NCBI GenBank assembly: GCA_016764115.1
Contig: JAESSM010000030.1
Span: 1-6,001 of the forward strand
Direction: 5' to 3'
Origin: Bacteroidia bacterium
GTDB lineage: Bacteria > Bacteroidota > Bacteroidia > JAESSM01 > NORP286
Length of the DNA stretch: 6,001 nt
In this document: in pieces, positions 1-6,001 of the stretch
Layout of the letters: each line of letters begins with the position of its first letter
Position numbering within the stretch: the stretch's first letter is position 1
Translations under genes and position numbers: made by a program
Notes under the pieces: generated by a model
The model's database searches: none
Told to the model about the DNA's origin: nothing
Seen by the model: only the letters and a program-made list of their open reading frames with translations

Positions 1-198
1 TTCCCAGGATTATTAGGCCCTTTTACTAGTCTTAAGAGATTGGATCTTAGTATTAATAATATGAAACAAAGACCTGAGCAGTATGCTAAATTGAAAAATC
101 TTGAGTGGTTGAGCTTGAGAGGGAACCGTGTTAAAATTACAGAAGATCAACAGGCTGAAATCAGAAGCTATTTACCCAATTGTGAAATAGTTTTTTAG
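1..198 (+). CDS. Leucine-rich-repeat protein, C-terminal fragment (5' end outside window)
   Basis: The first frame is open from the window edge to a TAG at 196-198, giving the last 65 residues of a longer protein. Two leucine-rich-repeat units are visible: L11-xx-L14-x-L16-xx-N19 and L34-xx-L37-x-L39-xx-N42, spaced 23 residues apart, which is the usual bacterial repeat length. After the last repeat comes a short charged cap that ends in LPNCEIVF, a C-terminal cap style I recall from Bacteroidota LRR proteins. LRR domains form curved solenoids for protein binding, but the partner, the cell location and the N-terminal domains cannot be judged from this tail. The next gene begins 62 bases downstream on the same strand. 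No strong terminator lies between them, so read-through is possible. LRR identity is fairly sure; function is unknown. Confidence 0.75.
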   Translation, partial: FPGLLGPFTSLKRLDLSINNMKQRPEQYAKLKNLEWLSLRGNRVKITEDQQAEIRSYLPNCEIVF

Positions 199-260
199 TT
201 TTTTACAAACTTTAATGAACGAGTTCCCGTTTTAATTACAGAAAACCCAATTCCTTTATT

Positions 261-2198
261 TTGAAATTCTCATTAAAATATTTTTGTCTTGTTGCATTTG
301 TGCTATCCTTTTCTGCTCATGCAAAAACAGGAGATGATGGTTGTAGAACCAAAAATAAGAAAGCTATCAAGTTGTTTCAGGAAGGCATGGCTTATTACAA
401 GCTGAAAAATTACAAGAATTCTAAACCTTTATTACTTGATGCTATTCAAAAGGATGGAAAATTTGTGAGGGCAAGAAACTTGCTGGCCATTATTTATCGT
501 GAAGAATATGACTATAAAAATTCACTGGCGCAGTTTAAAAAAGTAATTGAATATTGCCCTGATTTTTCGGATGGAATCTATTTTAAAATGGGATTGGTTA
601 GTTTTGAATTAGGAGAATACGAAGGGAGTATTCAGTTTTTTGAAGAATACATTTCCAGAGAAAGTACTAAGGAAAGCCATTTACTTGACAGGGCCAAAGC
701 ATATATAGAAAAGGCAGGATTCTTGAAGAATATGTATAATAATCCTGTTCCCTTTAACCCTGTAAGTTTGAAAAATTTAAGTACTGCATCTGACGAATAT
801 CTACCTGTTATATCGCCTGATAATGAGTTGGCGTTTTTTACAAGAAGATACGTTAAAAAAGATAAGAATTCACCATATCCCCGATTAGTAGAAGAATTTT
901 CTTACAGCAAATGGCAAAATGGTTTTTACAATGAGGGCAATGCCATGGAATACCCTTTCAATTCAGGAAATAATGAAGGTGGGGCAACCGTCACAATTGA
1001 TAATAAGATCTTGTTTTTTACCGCCTGTAAAAGGTCTAATTCTTTCGGCAGTTGTGATATTTATTATTCTGAGTTTAATGGGATAAAATGGGGATCTATT
1101 GAAAATGTAGGGCCTGTCATTAATTCAAAAGAATGGGATTCTCAGCCCTCTGTAACTTCTGATGGCATGGTCTTGTTTTTCAGTAGTAACCGGGAAGGTG
1201 GTTATGGAGGTTCAGATATTTATAGGAGCAAGAAAGATTCATTGGGGAAATGGGGAGAGATCGTGAATATGGGACCGCTGATCAATACTGCTGGGAATGA
1301 AAAATCGCCATTTATTCATCAGGATAGTGAAACACTTTATTTTTCTTCAGATGGACTGCAAGGGATGGGTGGATTGGATATATTCTTTACCAGAAAACAA
1401 GAAAATGATAAATGGACAAAACCTATAAATTTGGGACATCCGATCAATTCATACGAGGATGATATCGGATTTTTTGTTAGCACAGATGGAAAGACAGGAT
1501 ATTTTGCGTCAAATAAATATGAAGGTAAAGGTGGTTGGGATATTTATTCATTTGGTTTATATGAGGAGGCACGACCTCAAAAAGTGCTGTTCCTTAAGGG
1601 TAACTTGAAAGATGAAAAAGGGCAACCAATGGAAAATGCCAAAATCGAAATGATAAATACAATTACTAATGAAAAGTTTGAAATTCCTATTGACTCAACC
1701 GGGAAATATGTAATGTGTATAAAATTCAAGAATGATATGGTGATGAAAGTGAAGCAGGAAGATAAATTGCCTATTACTCATTACATAGCTTTAGAGGATA
1801 CCTCTTTTGAAGGTCCGAAAACAATTGATTTGGATCTGAAACCAATTGAAATTGGAGAAAAGTTTGTGGTTAACAACGATTACTTTGAAACCAATTCATA
1901 TTCTTTAAGTGATAAGTTTAGATTTGAAGTTGAAGATATTGTTGAGTTTTTAGAATCTCACCCGAGAATTAGAATAGACATACAGGGACATACAGATGAT
2001 GTTGGTGATGATGAAGACAATTTGATCTTATCTGAAAATAGGGCAAGATCAGTTCAGGAAGCACTTGTCAAGAAAGGGATAAATGAAAAGCGATTAACCC
2101 ATAAAGGTTATGGAGAATCGAAACCGATATCCACTAATGAAACTGCCAAGGGTAGAAAGGATAATCGGAGAACGGAATTTGTGATTATTGATAAATAA
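261..2198 (+). CDS. OmpA-family envelope protein with TPR, PD40 propeller and CRD domains (PorE-like architecture)
   Basis: This is a 645-residue secreted envelope protein. The start is TTG at 261: an in-frame TGA lies at 216-218, no ATG or GTG comes between, and the TTG gives a clean signal peptide (residues 1-21, basic start, hydrophobic core, cleavage after AHA). TPR-like helices span about 34-155. A PD40/WD40-like beta-propeller spans about 175-433, with at least five blades, several ending in GGxDIY/F (GYGGSDIY, GMGGLDIF, GKGGWDIY). A carboxypeptidase-regulatory-like beta-sandwich covers about 442-528, and the OmpA C-terminal peptidoglycan-binding domain about 536-644. In that domain D579 (in GHTDD) and R594 (in LSENRA) match the diaminopimelate-binding Asp and Arg of OmpA, with the same 15-residue spacing. 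The same domain order is known in PorE, a type IX secretion lipoprotein that contacts peptidoglycan. Bacteroidota carry many paralogues, so a T9SS role is only inference. Unlike PorE, it has no obvious lipobox; C28 follows TGDDG, not a lipobox pattern. Confidence 0.9.
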   Translation: MKFSLKYFCLVAFVLSFSAHAKTGDDGCRTKNKKAIKLFQEGMAYYKLKNYKNSKPLLLDAIQKDGKFVRARNLLAIIYREEYDYKNSLAQFKKVIEYCPDFSDGIYFKMGLVSFELGEYEGSIQFFEEYISRESTKESHLLDRAKAYIEKAGFLKNMYNNPVPFNPVSLKNLSTASDEYLPVISPDNELAFFTRRYVKKDKNSPYPRLVEEFSYSKWQNGFYNEGNAMEYPFNSGNNEGGATVTIDNKILFFTACKRSNSFGSCDIYYSEFNGIKWGSIENVGPVINSKEWDSQPSVTSDGMVLFFSSNREGGYGGSDIYRSKKDSLGKWGEIVNMGPLINTAGNEKSPFIHQDSETLYFSSDGLQGMGGLDIFFTRKQENDKWTKPINLGHPINSYEDDIGFFVSTDGKTGYFASNKYEGKGGWDIYSFGLYEEARPQKVLFLKGNLKDEKGQPMENAKIEMINTITNEKFEIPIDSTGKYVMCIKFKNDMVMKVKQEDKLPITHYIALEDTSFEGPKTIDLDLKPIEIGEKFVVNNDYFETNSYSLSDKFRFEVEDIVEFLESHPRIRIDIQGHTDDVGDDEDNLILSENRARSVQEALVKKGINEKRLTHKGYGESKPISTNETAKGRKDNRRTEFVIIDK

Positions 2199-2230
2199 AA
2201 AAAGCGCTCCGAAAATTCGAAACGCTTTTT
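2199..2230. terminator. Bidirectional intrinsic terminator between the OmpA-family gene and rplS
   Basis: AAAAAGCG (2199-2206) pairs perfectly with CGCTTTTT (2223-2230). The intervening bases can form a smaller inner CGA/TCG stem. The A-tract on one arm and the T-tract on the other make it work in both directions: it starts one base after the stop of the plus-strand gene and lies 16 bases beyond the stop of the convergent rplS gene. It probably ends both transcripts. Confidence 0.85.
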
Positions 2231-2246
2231 ATATTTAATGAAGAGA

Positions 2247-2603
2247 TTAAACTCTTTTTTCTTTCACTCTAGCTTTCTTACCTGCTCTATCTCGCATATA
2301 GAAAATTCTAGCTCTTCTTACTTTCCCTTTTCTTTTCACTTCTATCTTATCAATGTTAGAAGAAAAAAGTGGGAAAATTCTTTCCACTCCAATGCTATTA
2401 GAAATTTTTCTAACAGTAAATGTTTGAGTAGATCCACTACCTTTTCTTTGAATTACTATTCCTTGAAATACCTGAACTCTTTCCTTGTTTCCTTCTTTGA
2501 TCTTATAGTGTACGGCAACTGTATCTCCAGAATGAAATTCAGGAAATTCTTTACCCTCAAGAGCTTCAGCTTCTACTAATTTAATTAAATCTTCTTTTCC
2601 CAT
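2247..2603 (-). CDS. rplS: 50S ribosomal protein L19
   Basis: This gene encodes ribosomal protein L19, a large-subunit protein at the interface with the 30S subunit. The 118-residue length is normal for the family. Recognisable family blocks are the N-terminal [13 protein letters not shown] (residues 23-35), [16 protein letters not shown] (42-57), [17 protein letters not shown] (63-79) and the highly basic C-terminal signature [20 protein letters not shown] (93-112). The ATG at 2603 is preceded by AAAAGGT with 8 bases between it and the start codon, a fair Shine-Dalgarno site for a phylum where such sites are often weak. A TATATTTG -7 box lies about 30 bases upstream. The gene stands alone here, unlike the rpsP-rimM-trmD-rplS operon of Enterobacteria. 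It runs convergent to the OmpA-family gene and divergent from the AI-2E gene. Confidence 0.98.
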   Translation of the reverse strand: MGKEDLIKLVEAEALEGKEFPEFHSGDTVAVHYKIKEGNKERVQVFQGIVIQRKGSGSTQTFTVRKISNSIGVERIFPLFSSNIDKIEVKRKGKVRRARIFYMRDRAGKKARVKEKRV

Positions 2604-2631
2604 GATTGTTACCTTTTATTAAAAAGAGGTG

Positions 2632-2639
2632 CAAATATA
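2632..2639 (-). promoter_or_regulatory. Bacteroidota-type -7 box for rplS
   Basis: On the minus strand this reads TATATTTG, an exact match to the TAnnTTTG -7 consensus of the Bacteroidota primary sigma factor. It sits 28 bases upstream of the rplS ATG and implies a short leader of about 20 bases that still holds the AAAAGGT ribosome-binding site. The expected -33 TTG is weak: only an approximate TTATGG is found at about the right distance (2658-2663). Confidence 0.6.
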
Positions 2640-2717
2640 ACACTTTATTTCCTTTTTCCATAAATGGGATTAAGAATTGTTAAAGTCAAGTTTTTGCCAC
2701 CAATCTTAGTCAATTAC

Positions 2718-2742
2718 TTAGCAGATAAATTTGCTAACTTTG
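2718..2742 (+). promoter_or_regulatory. Tandem -7 boxes within an inverted repeat, upstream of the AI-2E gene
   Basis: Two exact TAnnTTTG matches lie in tandem: TAAATTTG (2726-2733) and TAACTTTG (2735-2742). Expected transcript starts lie about 15-25 bases before the GTG at 2765. The first box sits inside an inverted repeat, TTAGCA (2718-2723) and TGCTAA (2732-2737), and the second box begins within its right arm. A regulator bound to this palindrome would block both boxes. No good TTG -33 element was found at the usual spacing for either box. The promoter call is fairly good; the operator idea is speculative. Confidence 0.5.
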
Positions 2743-2764
2743 CCAGTTAAATTTTAACAGAACA

Positions 2765-3871
2765 GTGAATAATTCTTTTACATATAGCCGAATACTTTGG
2801 ATTATTTTAATTGTCGGAGTATTGGGTTTTTTGGCTTGGTATTTTTTATCTGTGCTGATTTATTTATTGGTAGCGGCAGTCTTATCTTATATATTAAACC
2901 CTGTTGTAAATTTATTTCTTAGAATTAAAATTAAAGGAAAAACAATTCCAAGATGGTTAGCTGCAATTATGTCTTTTGGAATTTTAATTGGAGTATTAGC
3001 TGCAGTATTCGCACTCTTCATGCCCATATTATTAAAAGAAGTGGAATTGCTACAGGCCATAAATCCTGACAGAGTAGTCAAGACTTTCGGTGATCAAATT
3101 AATGAACTCGAGGTTTTTTTAGTTGATAATCAATATACAACCCAGCATAATGGTTTTATAATGGATGCTATAAAGGAAAGAGTAGCTTCTGTTTTGGATG
3201 TAGCAAATATTCCAAAGATCATTAATTCAATAGTTGCCGTAACAGGAGATGTGTTATTCGCTGTTTTCGCGATCTTTTTTATGACCTTCTTTATGCTTCG
3301 CGAGGAGCATTTATTTAAGAAAACTGTTATCGACTTTTTTCCGGATAAACAGTACCAGGAAATAAATAATTCTTTTGATCGAATTGAATATTTGCTTTCA
3401 AGATATTTTATCGGAGTACTTGCTCAGTCGACCTTAATGACGATTTTGATAACTATTGGGATTTCTATATTAGGCTTAGAGAATGCTTTAGTTATAGGAG
3501 CATTTGCAGGGTTGATCAATGTGATACCCTATTTAGGTCCCCTTTTGGGAATAGCATTTGGGATCGTAGTTGGGGTAACAACCAATTTAGATGTAATTGC
3601 CACAAGTTCCTTATCTATGGAAGTAACTAAAATATTACTGGTATTTGCAATTATACAATTGTTAGACAATTTGATCTTTCAACCCATTATTTTTGCAAGA
3701 AGTGTATTTGCTCACCCATTGGAAATATTTTTGGTGGTTTTAGTAGGTGCAAAACTTGGTGGAGCTGTAGGAATGTTCATTGCAATACCTGCTTACACTA
3801 TAATGAGAGTTACGGCCAAGGAATTTTTTAATAGTTATAAAATAGTTCAAAAATTAACCAGAAATGTTTAA
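2765..3871 (+). CDS. AI-2E/PerM-family polytopic inner-membrane transporter
   Basis: This is a 368-residue membrane protein of the AI-2E transporter (PerM, formerly UPF0118) family, at the usual family length. The order is two N-terminal helices (about 9-30 and 31-53), a third (about 64-90), a soluble loop (about 91-152), then further helices at about 155-178, 212-237, 240-272, 287-305 and 318-348. Family signatures are LINVIPYLGPLLG (250-262) and the C-terminal QPIIFARSVFAHPLEIFLV block leading to GAKLGGAVGMFIAIPAY (328-344). Known members include the E. coli TqsA autoinducer-2 exporter and some Na+(Li+)/H+ antiporters, so the substrate cannot be named. The start is GTG: an in-frame TAA at 2735-2737 rules out an earlier start, and the next ATG comes after three helices. 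ychF follows after 35 bases and may be co-transcribed. Confidence 0.9.
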   Translation: MNNSFTYSRILWIILIVGVLGFLAWYFLSVLIYLLVAAVLSYILNPVVNLFLRIKIKGKTIPRWLAAIMSFGILIGVLAAVFALFMPILLKEVELLQAINPDRVVKTFGDQINELEVFLVDNQYTTQHNGFIMDAIKERVASVLDVANIPKIINSIVAVTGDVLFAVFAIFFMTFFMLREEHLFKKTVIDFFPDKQYQEINNSFDRIEYLLSRYFIGVLAQSTLMTILITIGISILGLENALVIGAFAGLINVIPYLGPLLGIAFGIVVGVTTNLDVIATSSLSMEVTKILLVFAIIQLLDNLIFQPIIFARSVFAHPLEIFLVVLVGAKLGGAVGMFIAIPAYTIMRVTAKEFFNSYKIVQKLTRNV

Positions 3872-3906
3872 CTATTTGATAACTGTAAATTGATAATTGA
3901 AAAAGT

Positions 3907-5004
3907 ATGTCACTAAAATGTGGAATTGTAGGATTACCGAATGTAGGTAAATCGACTCTGTTTAATTCATTGACCAACGCAAAGGCACAAGCTGCGAATT
4001 TTCCTTTTTGTACAATTGAACCCAACGTGGGTATGATAACTGTTCCCGATGAAAGATTGACTGTACTCCAGGATCTGGTTAAACCGGAAAAATTAGTGCC
4101 CAACACCATTGAGATAGTTGACATTGCCGGCTTAGTTAAGGGGGCAAGCAAAGGAGAAGGTTTGGGAAATCAATTCTTGGGGAATATTCGGGAAACCGAT
4201 GCTATTATACATGTTGTCAGGTGTTTTGATGATGCCAATGTCGTTCATGTTGATGGTAGTATTGATCCTGTTCGTGATAAGGAAATTATTGACAGTGAAC
4301 TTCAGTTAAAAGATCTCGAGACTTTGGAAAAGAGTATCCATAAAGTTGAAAAAATTGGCAAATCAGGAGATAAAGAAGCGAAAAAGTGTTACGATATTTT
4401 TATGATTTGCAAAGAGCATTTGGAACAAGGCAAATCAATAAGAACAATAAATTTGAGTAAAGAAGATAAAGAGCTTTATGCGGGGCTGTTCTTTCTAACC
4501 AATAAGCCAACTCTTTATGTGGCTAATGTTGATGAAGCTTCAGCAACAGAAGGAAACGAATATGTAGAAAAACTGAGGCAGGCAATTCAAGGTGAAGACG
4601 CAGATTTGTTGATTGTTTCTGCAGCTATTGAAGCGGATATTGCAGAATTAGATAATTCAGTAGATAAGAAAGCATTTTTGGATGATTTGGGATTAGAACA
4701 GTCGGGATTGGATAGACTAATTACAGCATCATATCAGTTATTGACATTAGAGACATTTTTTACTGCCGGTGAAAAAGAAGTTAGAGCATGGACTATTCGC
4801 AGAGGAACAAAAGCACCGCAAGCTGCGGGCGTAATTCATACTGATTTTGAAAAAGGCTTTATCAAAGCAGAGATCATAAAGTTTAAAGACTATGAATCTT
4901 TAGGATCAGAACTATCTTGCAAAGAGGCGGGTAAACTTGCCATGGAAGGTAAGGAATATGTGATGGAGGACGGAGATGTTGTCCACTTCCGTTTCAATGT
5001 TTAA
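3907..5004 (+). CDS. ychF: Redox-regulated ribosome-binding ATPase YchF (Obg/HAS family)
   Basis: This is the universally conserved P-loop NTPase YchF (OLA1 in eukaryotes), 365 residues against about 363 in E. coli. Motifs: the G1 P-loop GLPNVGKST (9-17), the G3/switch DIAGLVKGASKGEGLGNQFL (72-91), in which a leucine (L76) replaces the catalytic glutamine as in HAS-type NTPases, and NVDE (207-210) in place of the GTP-specific NKxD. An NxxE at this site is the known reason YchF prefers ATP to GTP. A coiled-coil region follows at about 128-170, and a C-terminal TGS domain at about 281-364 contains AWTIRRGTKAPQAAG and DFEKGFIKAE. C35 in NFPFCTIEPN matches the cysteine implicated in redox control of the E. 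coli protein. The ATG at 3907 has an A-rich upstream stretch and no strong Shine-Dalgarno site. No perfect -7 box lies in the 35-base gap, which fits co-transcription with the AI-2E gene. Confidence 0.98.
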   Translation: MSLKCGIVGLPNVGKSTLFNSLTNAKAQAANFPFCTIEPNVGMITVPDERLTVLQDLVKPEKLVPNTIEIVDIAGLVKGASKGEGLGNQFLGNIRETDAIIHVVRCFDDANVVHVDGSIDPVRDKEIIDSELQLKDLETLEKSIHKVEKIGKSGDKEAKKCYDIFMICKEHLEQGKSIRTINLSKEDKELYAGLFFLTNKPTLYVANVDEASATEGNEYVEKLRQAIQGEDADLLIVSAAIEADIAELDNSVDKKAFLDDLGLEQSGLDRLITASYQLLTLETFFTAGEKEVRAWTIRRGTKAPQAAGVIHTDFEKGFIKAEIIKFKDYESLGSELSCKEAGKLAMEGKEYVMEDGDVVHFRFNV

Positions 5005-5030
5005 AAACAGATTAGTGCTATCTTTTTTTT
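5003..5030 (+). terminator. Weak intrinsic terminator after ychF
   Basis: AGAT (5009-5012) can pair with ATCT (5020-5023) around a seven-base loop. The stem can be extended by an A-tract (5003-5007) against a T-tract, with one bulged C, and a run of eight T residues ends at 5030. The G+C content of the stem is low, so efficiency is doubtful. Its position just after the ychF stop supports the call. Confidence 0.4.
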
Positions 5031-5080
5031 GTCAGACTAAGTGAGCTCTTGGTCAGACTGAGCGGAGTCGAAGTCTAGAC
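5031..5080. repeat. Two-unit Bacteroidota-type interspersed repeat with hairpin
   Basis: GTCAGACT occurs at 5031-5038 and again at 5052-5059, a period of 21 bases. The units match further as GTCAGACT(A/G)AG(T/C)G and then diverge. The second unit continues as GAGCGGAGTCGA and folds back: GTC-AGACT (5052-5059) pairs with AGTCT-A-GAC (5072-5080), with one bulged A. An alternative inner stem is GACT (5056-5059) with AGTC (5066-5069). The second unit resembles the short GACTGAGCGGAGTCGAAG-type repeats that I recall scattered between genes in Bacteroidota genomes; this is recollection, not a search result. It lies between convergent ychF and the aminotransferase gene and ends two bases before the latter's stop codon, so it may also help terminate that transcript. 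Confidence 0.6.
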
Positions 5081-5082
5081 AA

Positions 5083-5931
5083 TTACAATTCGCTGAAAAC
5101 CTTTTCTATAATATCGCAACACTCATGAATTTGTTCTTCTGTATTGATCAATGGTGGCGCAAAGCGAATAATATGTCCATGAGTTGGTTTCGCTAACAAG
5201 CCATTTTCCTTTAATTTCAAACAAATATCCCAGGCTTCGATAGAAGCATCTTCCTTTATAACGATGGCATTTAACAATCCTTTTCCTCTTACTACAGTGA
5301 TGAGATCAGAATTGATGTTGGTTAGTCTTTCCCTTAATATTTTCCCTGTTTTTTCAGCGTTCTCAGCTAATCCCTCGTCCTTAACAACTTCTAAAGCTGC
5401 CAAAGCAACTTTGCAGGCAACAGGATTACCTCCAAATGTTGAGCCGTGTTCGTTGGGTTGAATACAAAGCATAATTTCATCATCAGCCATAACCGCTGAT
5501 ACAGGATATGTTCCTCCCGATAATGCTTTTCCTAAGATCAAAATATCAGGGCGAACACTTTCATGATCACATGCTAAAAGTTGACCTGTTCTGGCTATAC
5601 CCGTTTGAACTTCATCAGCAATGAAAAGAACATTTGCCTCCTTACATAATTCCCTTGCTTTCGCGAGATACCCTTCATCAGGAACAAAAACTCCAGCCTC
5701 ACCTTGAATGGGCTCCACCAAAAATCCAGCAACGTTTTCCGATTTCAACATCGCTTCTAAAGCTCCCAGGTCATTGTAAGGTATTGTAACAAACCCAGGT
5801 AAGTATGGTCCAAAATCATTTCTTGCATCAGGATCGGTTGATGCGGAGATAACTCCCAAGGTTCTTCCATGAAAATTGTTTTCGCAAACAATTATTTTTG
5901 CCTGATTTTCCGATGTCATGCTAGATAACAC
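5083..5931 (-). CDS. rocD: Ornithine--oxo-acid aminotransferase, N-terminally truncated
   Basis: This is a PLP-dependent class III aminotransferase that converts ornithine plus 2-oxoglutarate to glutamate semialdehyde plus glutamate. Active-site residues match human OAT at a constant offset of 157: R23 in FHGRT (R180), E73 and E78 in EPIQGEAG (E230, E235), D106 in IADEVQTG (D263, pyridine nitrogen), K135 in LGKALSGG (K292, Schiff base) and R256 in IIRFAPP (R413). The C-terminus is complete. Full-length members have about 400 residues; this frame gives 282 from a GTG at 5931, and clear homology starts only at about residue 7 ([10 protein letters not shown]). The missing ~125 residues carry the substrate tyrosines and the Gly-Ala phosphate-binding loop, so this product should be inactive. 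Upstream the frame meets a TGA at 5988-5986, and no other frame continues the family sequence, so a single frameshift does not explain it. Pseudogene or assembly-broken gene; family identity is certain. Confidence 0.85.
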   Translation of the reverse strand: MLSSMTSENQAKIIVCENNFHGRTLGVISASTDPDARNDFGPYLPGFVTIPYNDLGALEAMLKSENVAGFLVEPIQGEAGVFVPDEGYLAKARELCKEANVLFIADEVQTGIARTGQLLACDHESVRPDILILGKALSGGTYPVSAVMADDEIMLCIQPNEHGSTFGGNPVACKVALAALEVVKDEGLAENAEKTGKILRERLTNINSDLITVVRGKGLLNAIVIKEDASIEAWDICLKLKENGLLAKPTHGHIIRFAPPLINTEEQIHECCDIIEKVFSEL

Positions 5932-6001
5932 CTCGGATGTCCGCCAATATGCGCTATTTTCTGAAGCACAATTTGCTTTGACGGATCAGCTTTCTCTCGT
6001 T
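5906..6001 (+). CDS. Possible TonB-dependent-receptor-like fragment beyond the aminotransferase breakpoint
   Basis: On the plus strand a frame opens after a TGA at 5903-5905 and runs off the window edge, giving 32 residues. The stretch [18 protein letters not shown] resembles the beta-hairpins of TonB-dependent receptor barrels, where an alternating strand, a short LTD-type turn and a second strand leading to GxRY are common. It lacks a signal peptide or convincing start, so it would be an internal or broken piece. By my count 5918-6001 is about 44% G+C, clearly above the AT-rich genes to its left. The resemblance rests on a short segment, so chance is quite possible. What is firmer is that this DNA does not continue the aminotransferase. 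Confidence 0.3.

Noticed and set aside
217..233. Small hairpin AACG-AGTTCC-CGTT followed by T residues, as a terminator for the LRR gene
   Set aside because: The stem has only four Watson-Crick pairs and the T-tract is interrupted, which is too weak to call.
253..262. TATTTTG near the TTG start as a -7 promoter box
   Set aside because: It is one base short of TAnnTTTG and overlaps the start codon, so it cannot drive this start. No clear promoter was found in 199-260.
2238..2579. Plus-strand 113-residue open frame
   Set aside because: It lies wholly antisense to rplS, is rich in Ser/Phe/Asn as expected of an antisense shadow of a basic protein, and resembles no family I know.
2746..2758. GTTAA-ATT-TTAAC palindrome just before the AI-2E gene start
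   Set aside because: It is AT-rich and short with a three-base spacer, so it is likely by chance in this composition.
2604..2764. Small RNA or riboswitch in the divergent rplS/AI-2E intergenic region
   Set aside because: No extended structure, terminator or known riboswitch core is visible, and the promoter boxes account for the recognisable signals.
2887..3081. Minus-strand 64-residue open frame
   Set aside because: It is antisense to the transporter gene, short, and has no recognisable features.
3828..4151. Minus-strand 107-residue open frame over the start of ychF
   Set aside because: It is antisense to the conserved P-loop and switch region of ychF, whose codons explain the sequence. 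No family features are visible.
5264..5461. Plus-strand 65-residue open frame
   Set aside because: It is antisense to the well-conserved C-terminal half of the aminotransferase, so it is a shadow frame.
5932..6001. Aminotransferase disruption by a simple frameshift
   Set aside because: All three minus-strand frames were translated to the window edge. Each hits a stop and none shows the expected family sequence upstream of SENQAKI.

Overview
The window looks like an ordinary chromosomal stretch of an AT-rich Bacteroidota genome, perhaps a Cytophagales or Flavobacteriia-type marine or soil organism. The phylum call rests on four things. There is a TPR / PD40 beta-propeller / CRD / OmpA-C protein of the kind typical of Bacteroidota. 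There is a leucine-rich-repeat protein with a Bacteroidota-style C-terminus. Several perfect TAnnTTTG -7 promoter boxes are present, and so is a short interspersed repeat of a type I recall from Bacteroidota genomes. The exact genus cannot be read from the sequence.

Layout, left to right. Positions 1-198 (+) are the tail of a leucine-rich-repeat protein. Positions 261-2198 (+) encode a 645-residue envelope protein with the PorE-like domain order. A strong bidirectional hairpin terminator (2199-2230) separates it from the convergent rplS gene (ribosomal protein L19, 2247-2603, -). A roughly 160-base divergent promoter region follows, with a -7 box for rplS on the minus strand and two tandem -7 boxes on the plus strand. 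These plus-strand boxes serve an AI-2E/PerM-family membrane protein (2765-3871, +), followed 35 bases later by ychF (3907-5004, +), probably in the same transcript. A T-rich weak terminator and a two-unit interspersed repeat (5031-5080) separate ychF from a convergent ornithine aminotransferase gene (5083-5931, -).

The genes do not form one pathway. They are housekeeping (rplS, ychF), envelope (PorE-like protein, AI-2E protein) and amino-acid metabolism (ornithine aminotransferase) genes lying side by side, with terminators at both convergent junctions.

The one real anomaly is at the right edge. The aminotransferase loses its first ~125 residues at a sharp breakpoint near 5908-5916. The DNA beyond it is richer in G+C, and on the opposite strand it reads as a fragment resembling a TonB-dependent receptor beta-barrel. 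This is either a rearrangement or insertion that broke the gene, or a chimeric assembly join. I found no convincing new multi-gene system, CRISPR array, tRNA, rRNA or complete mobile element.
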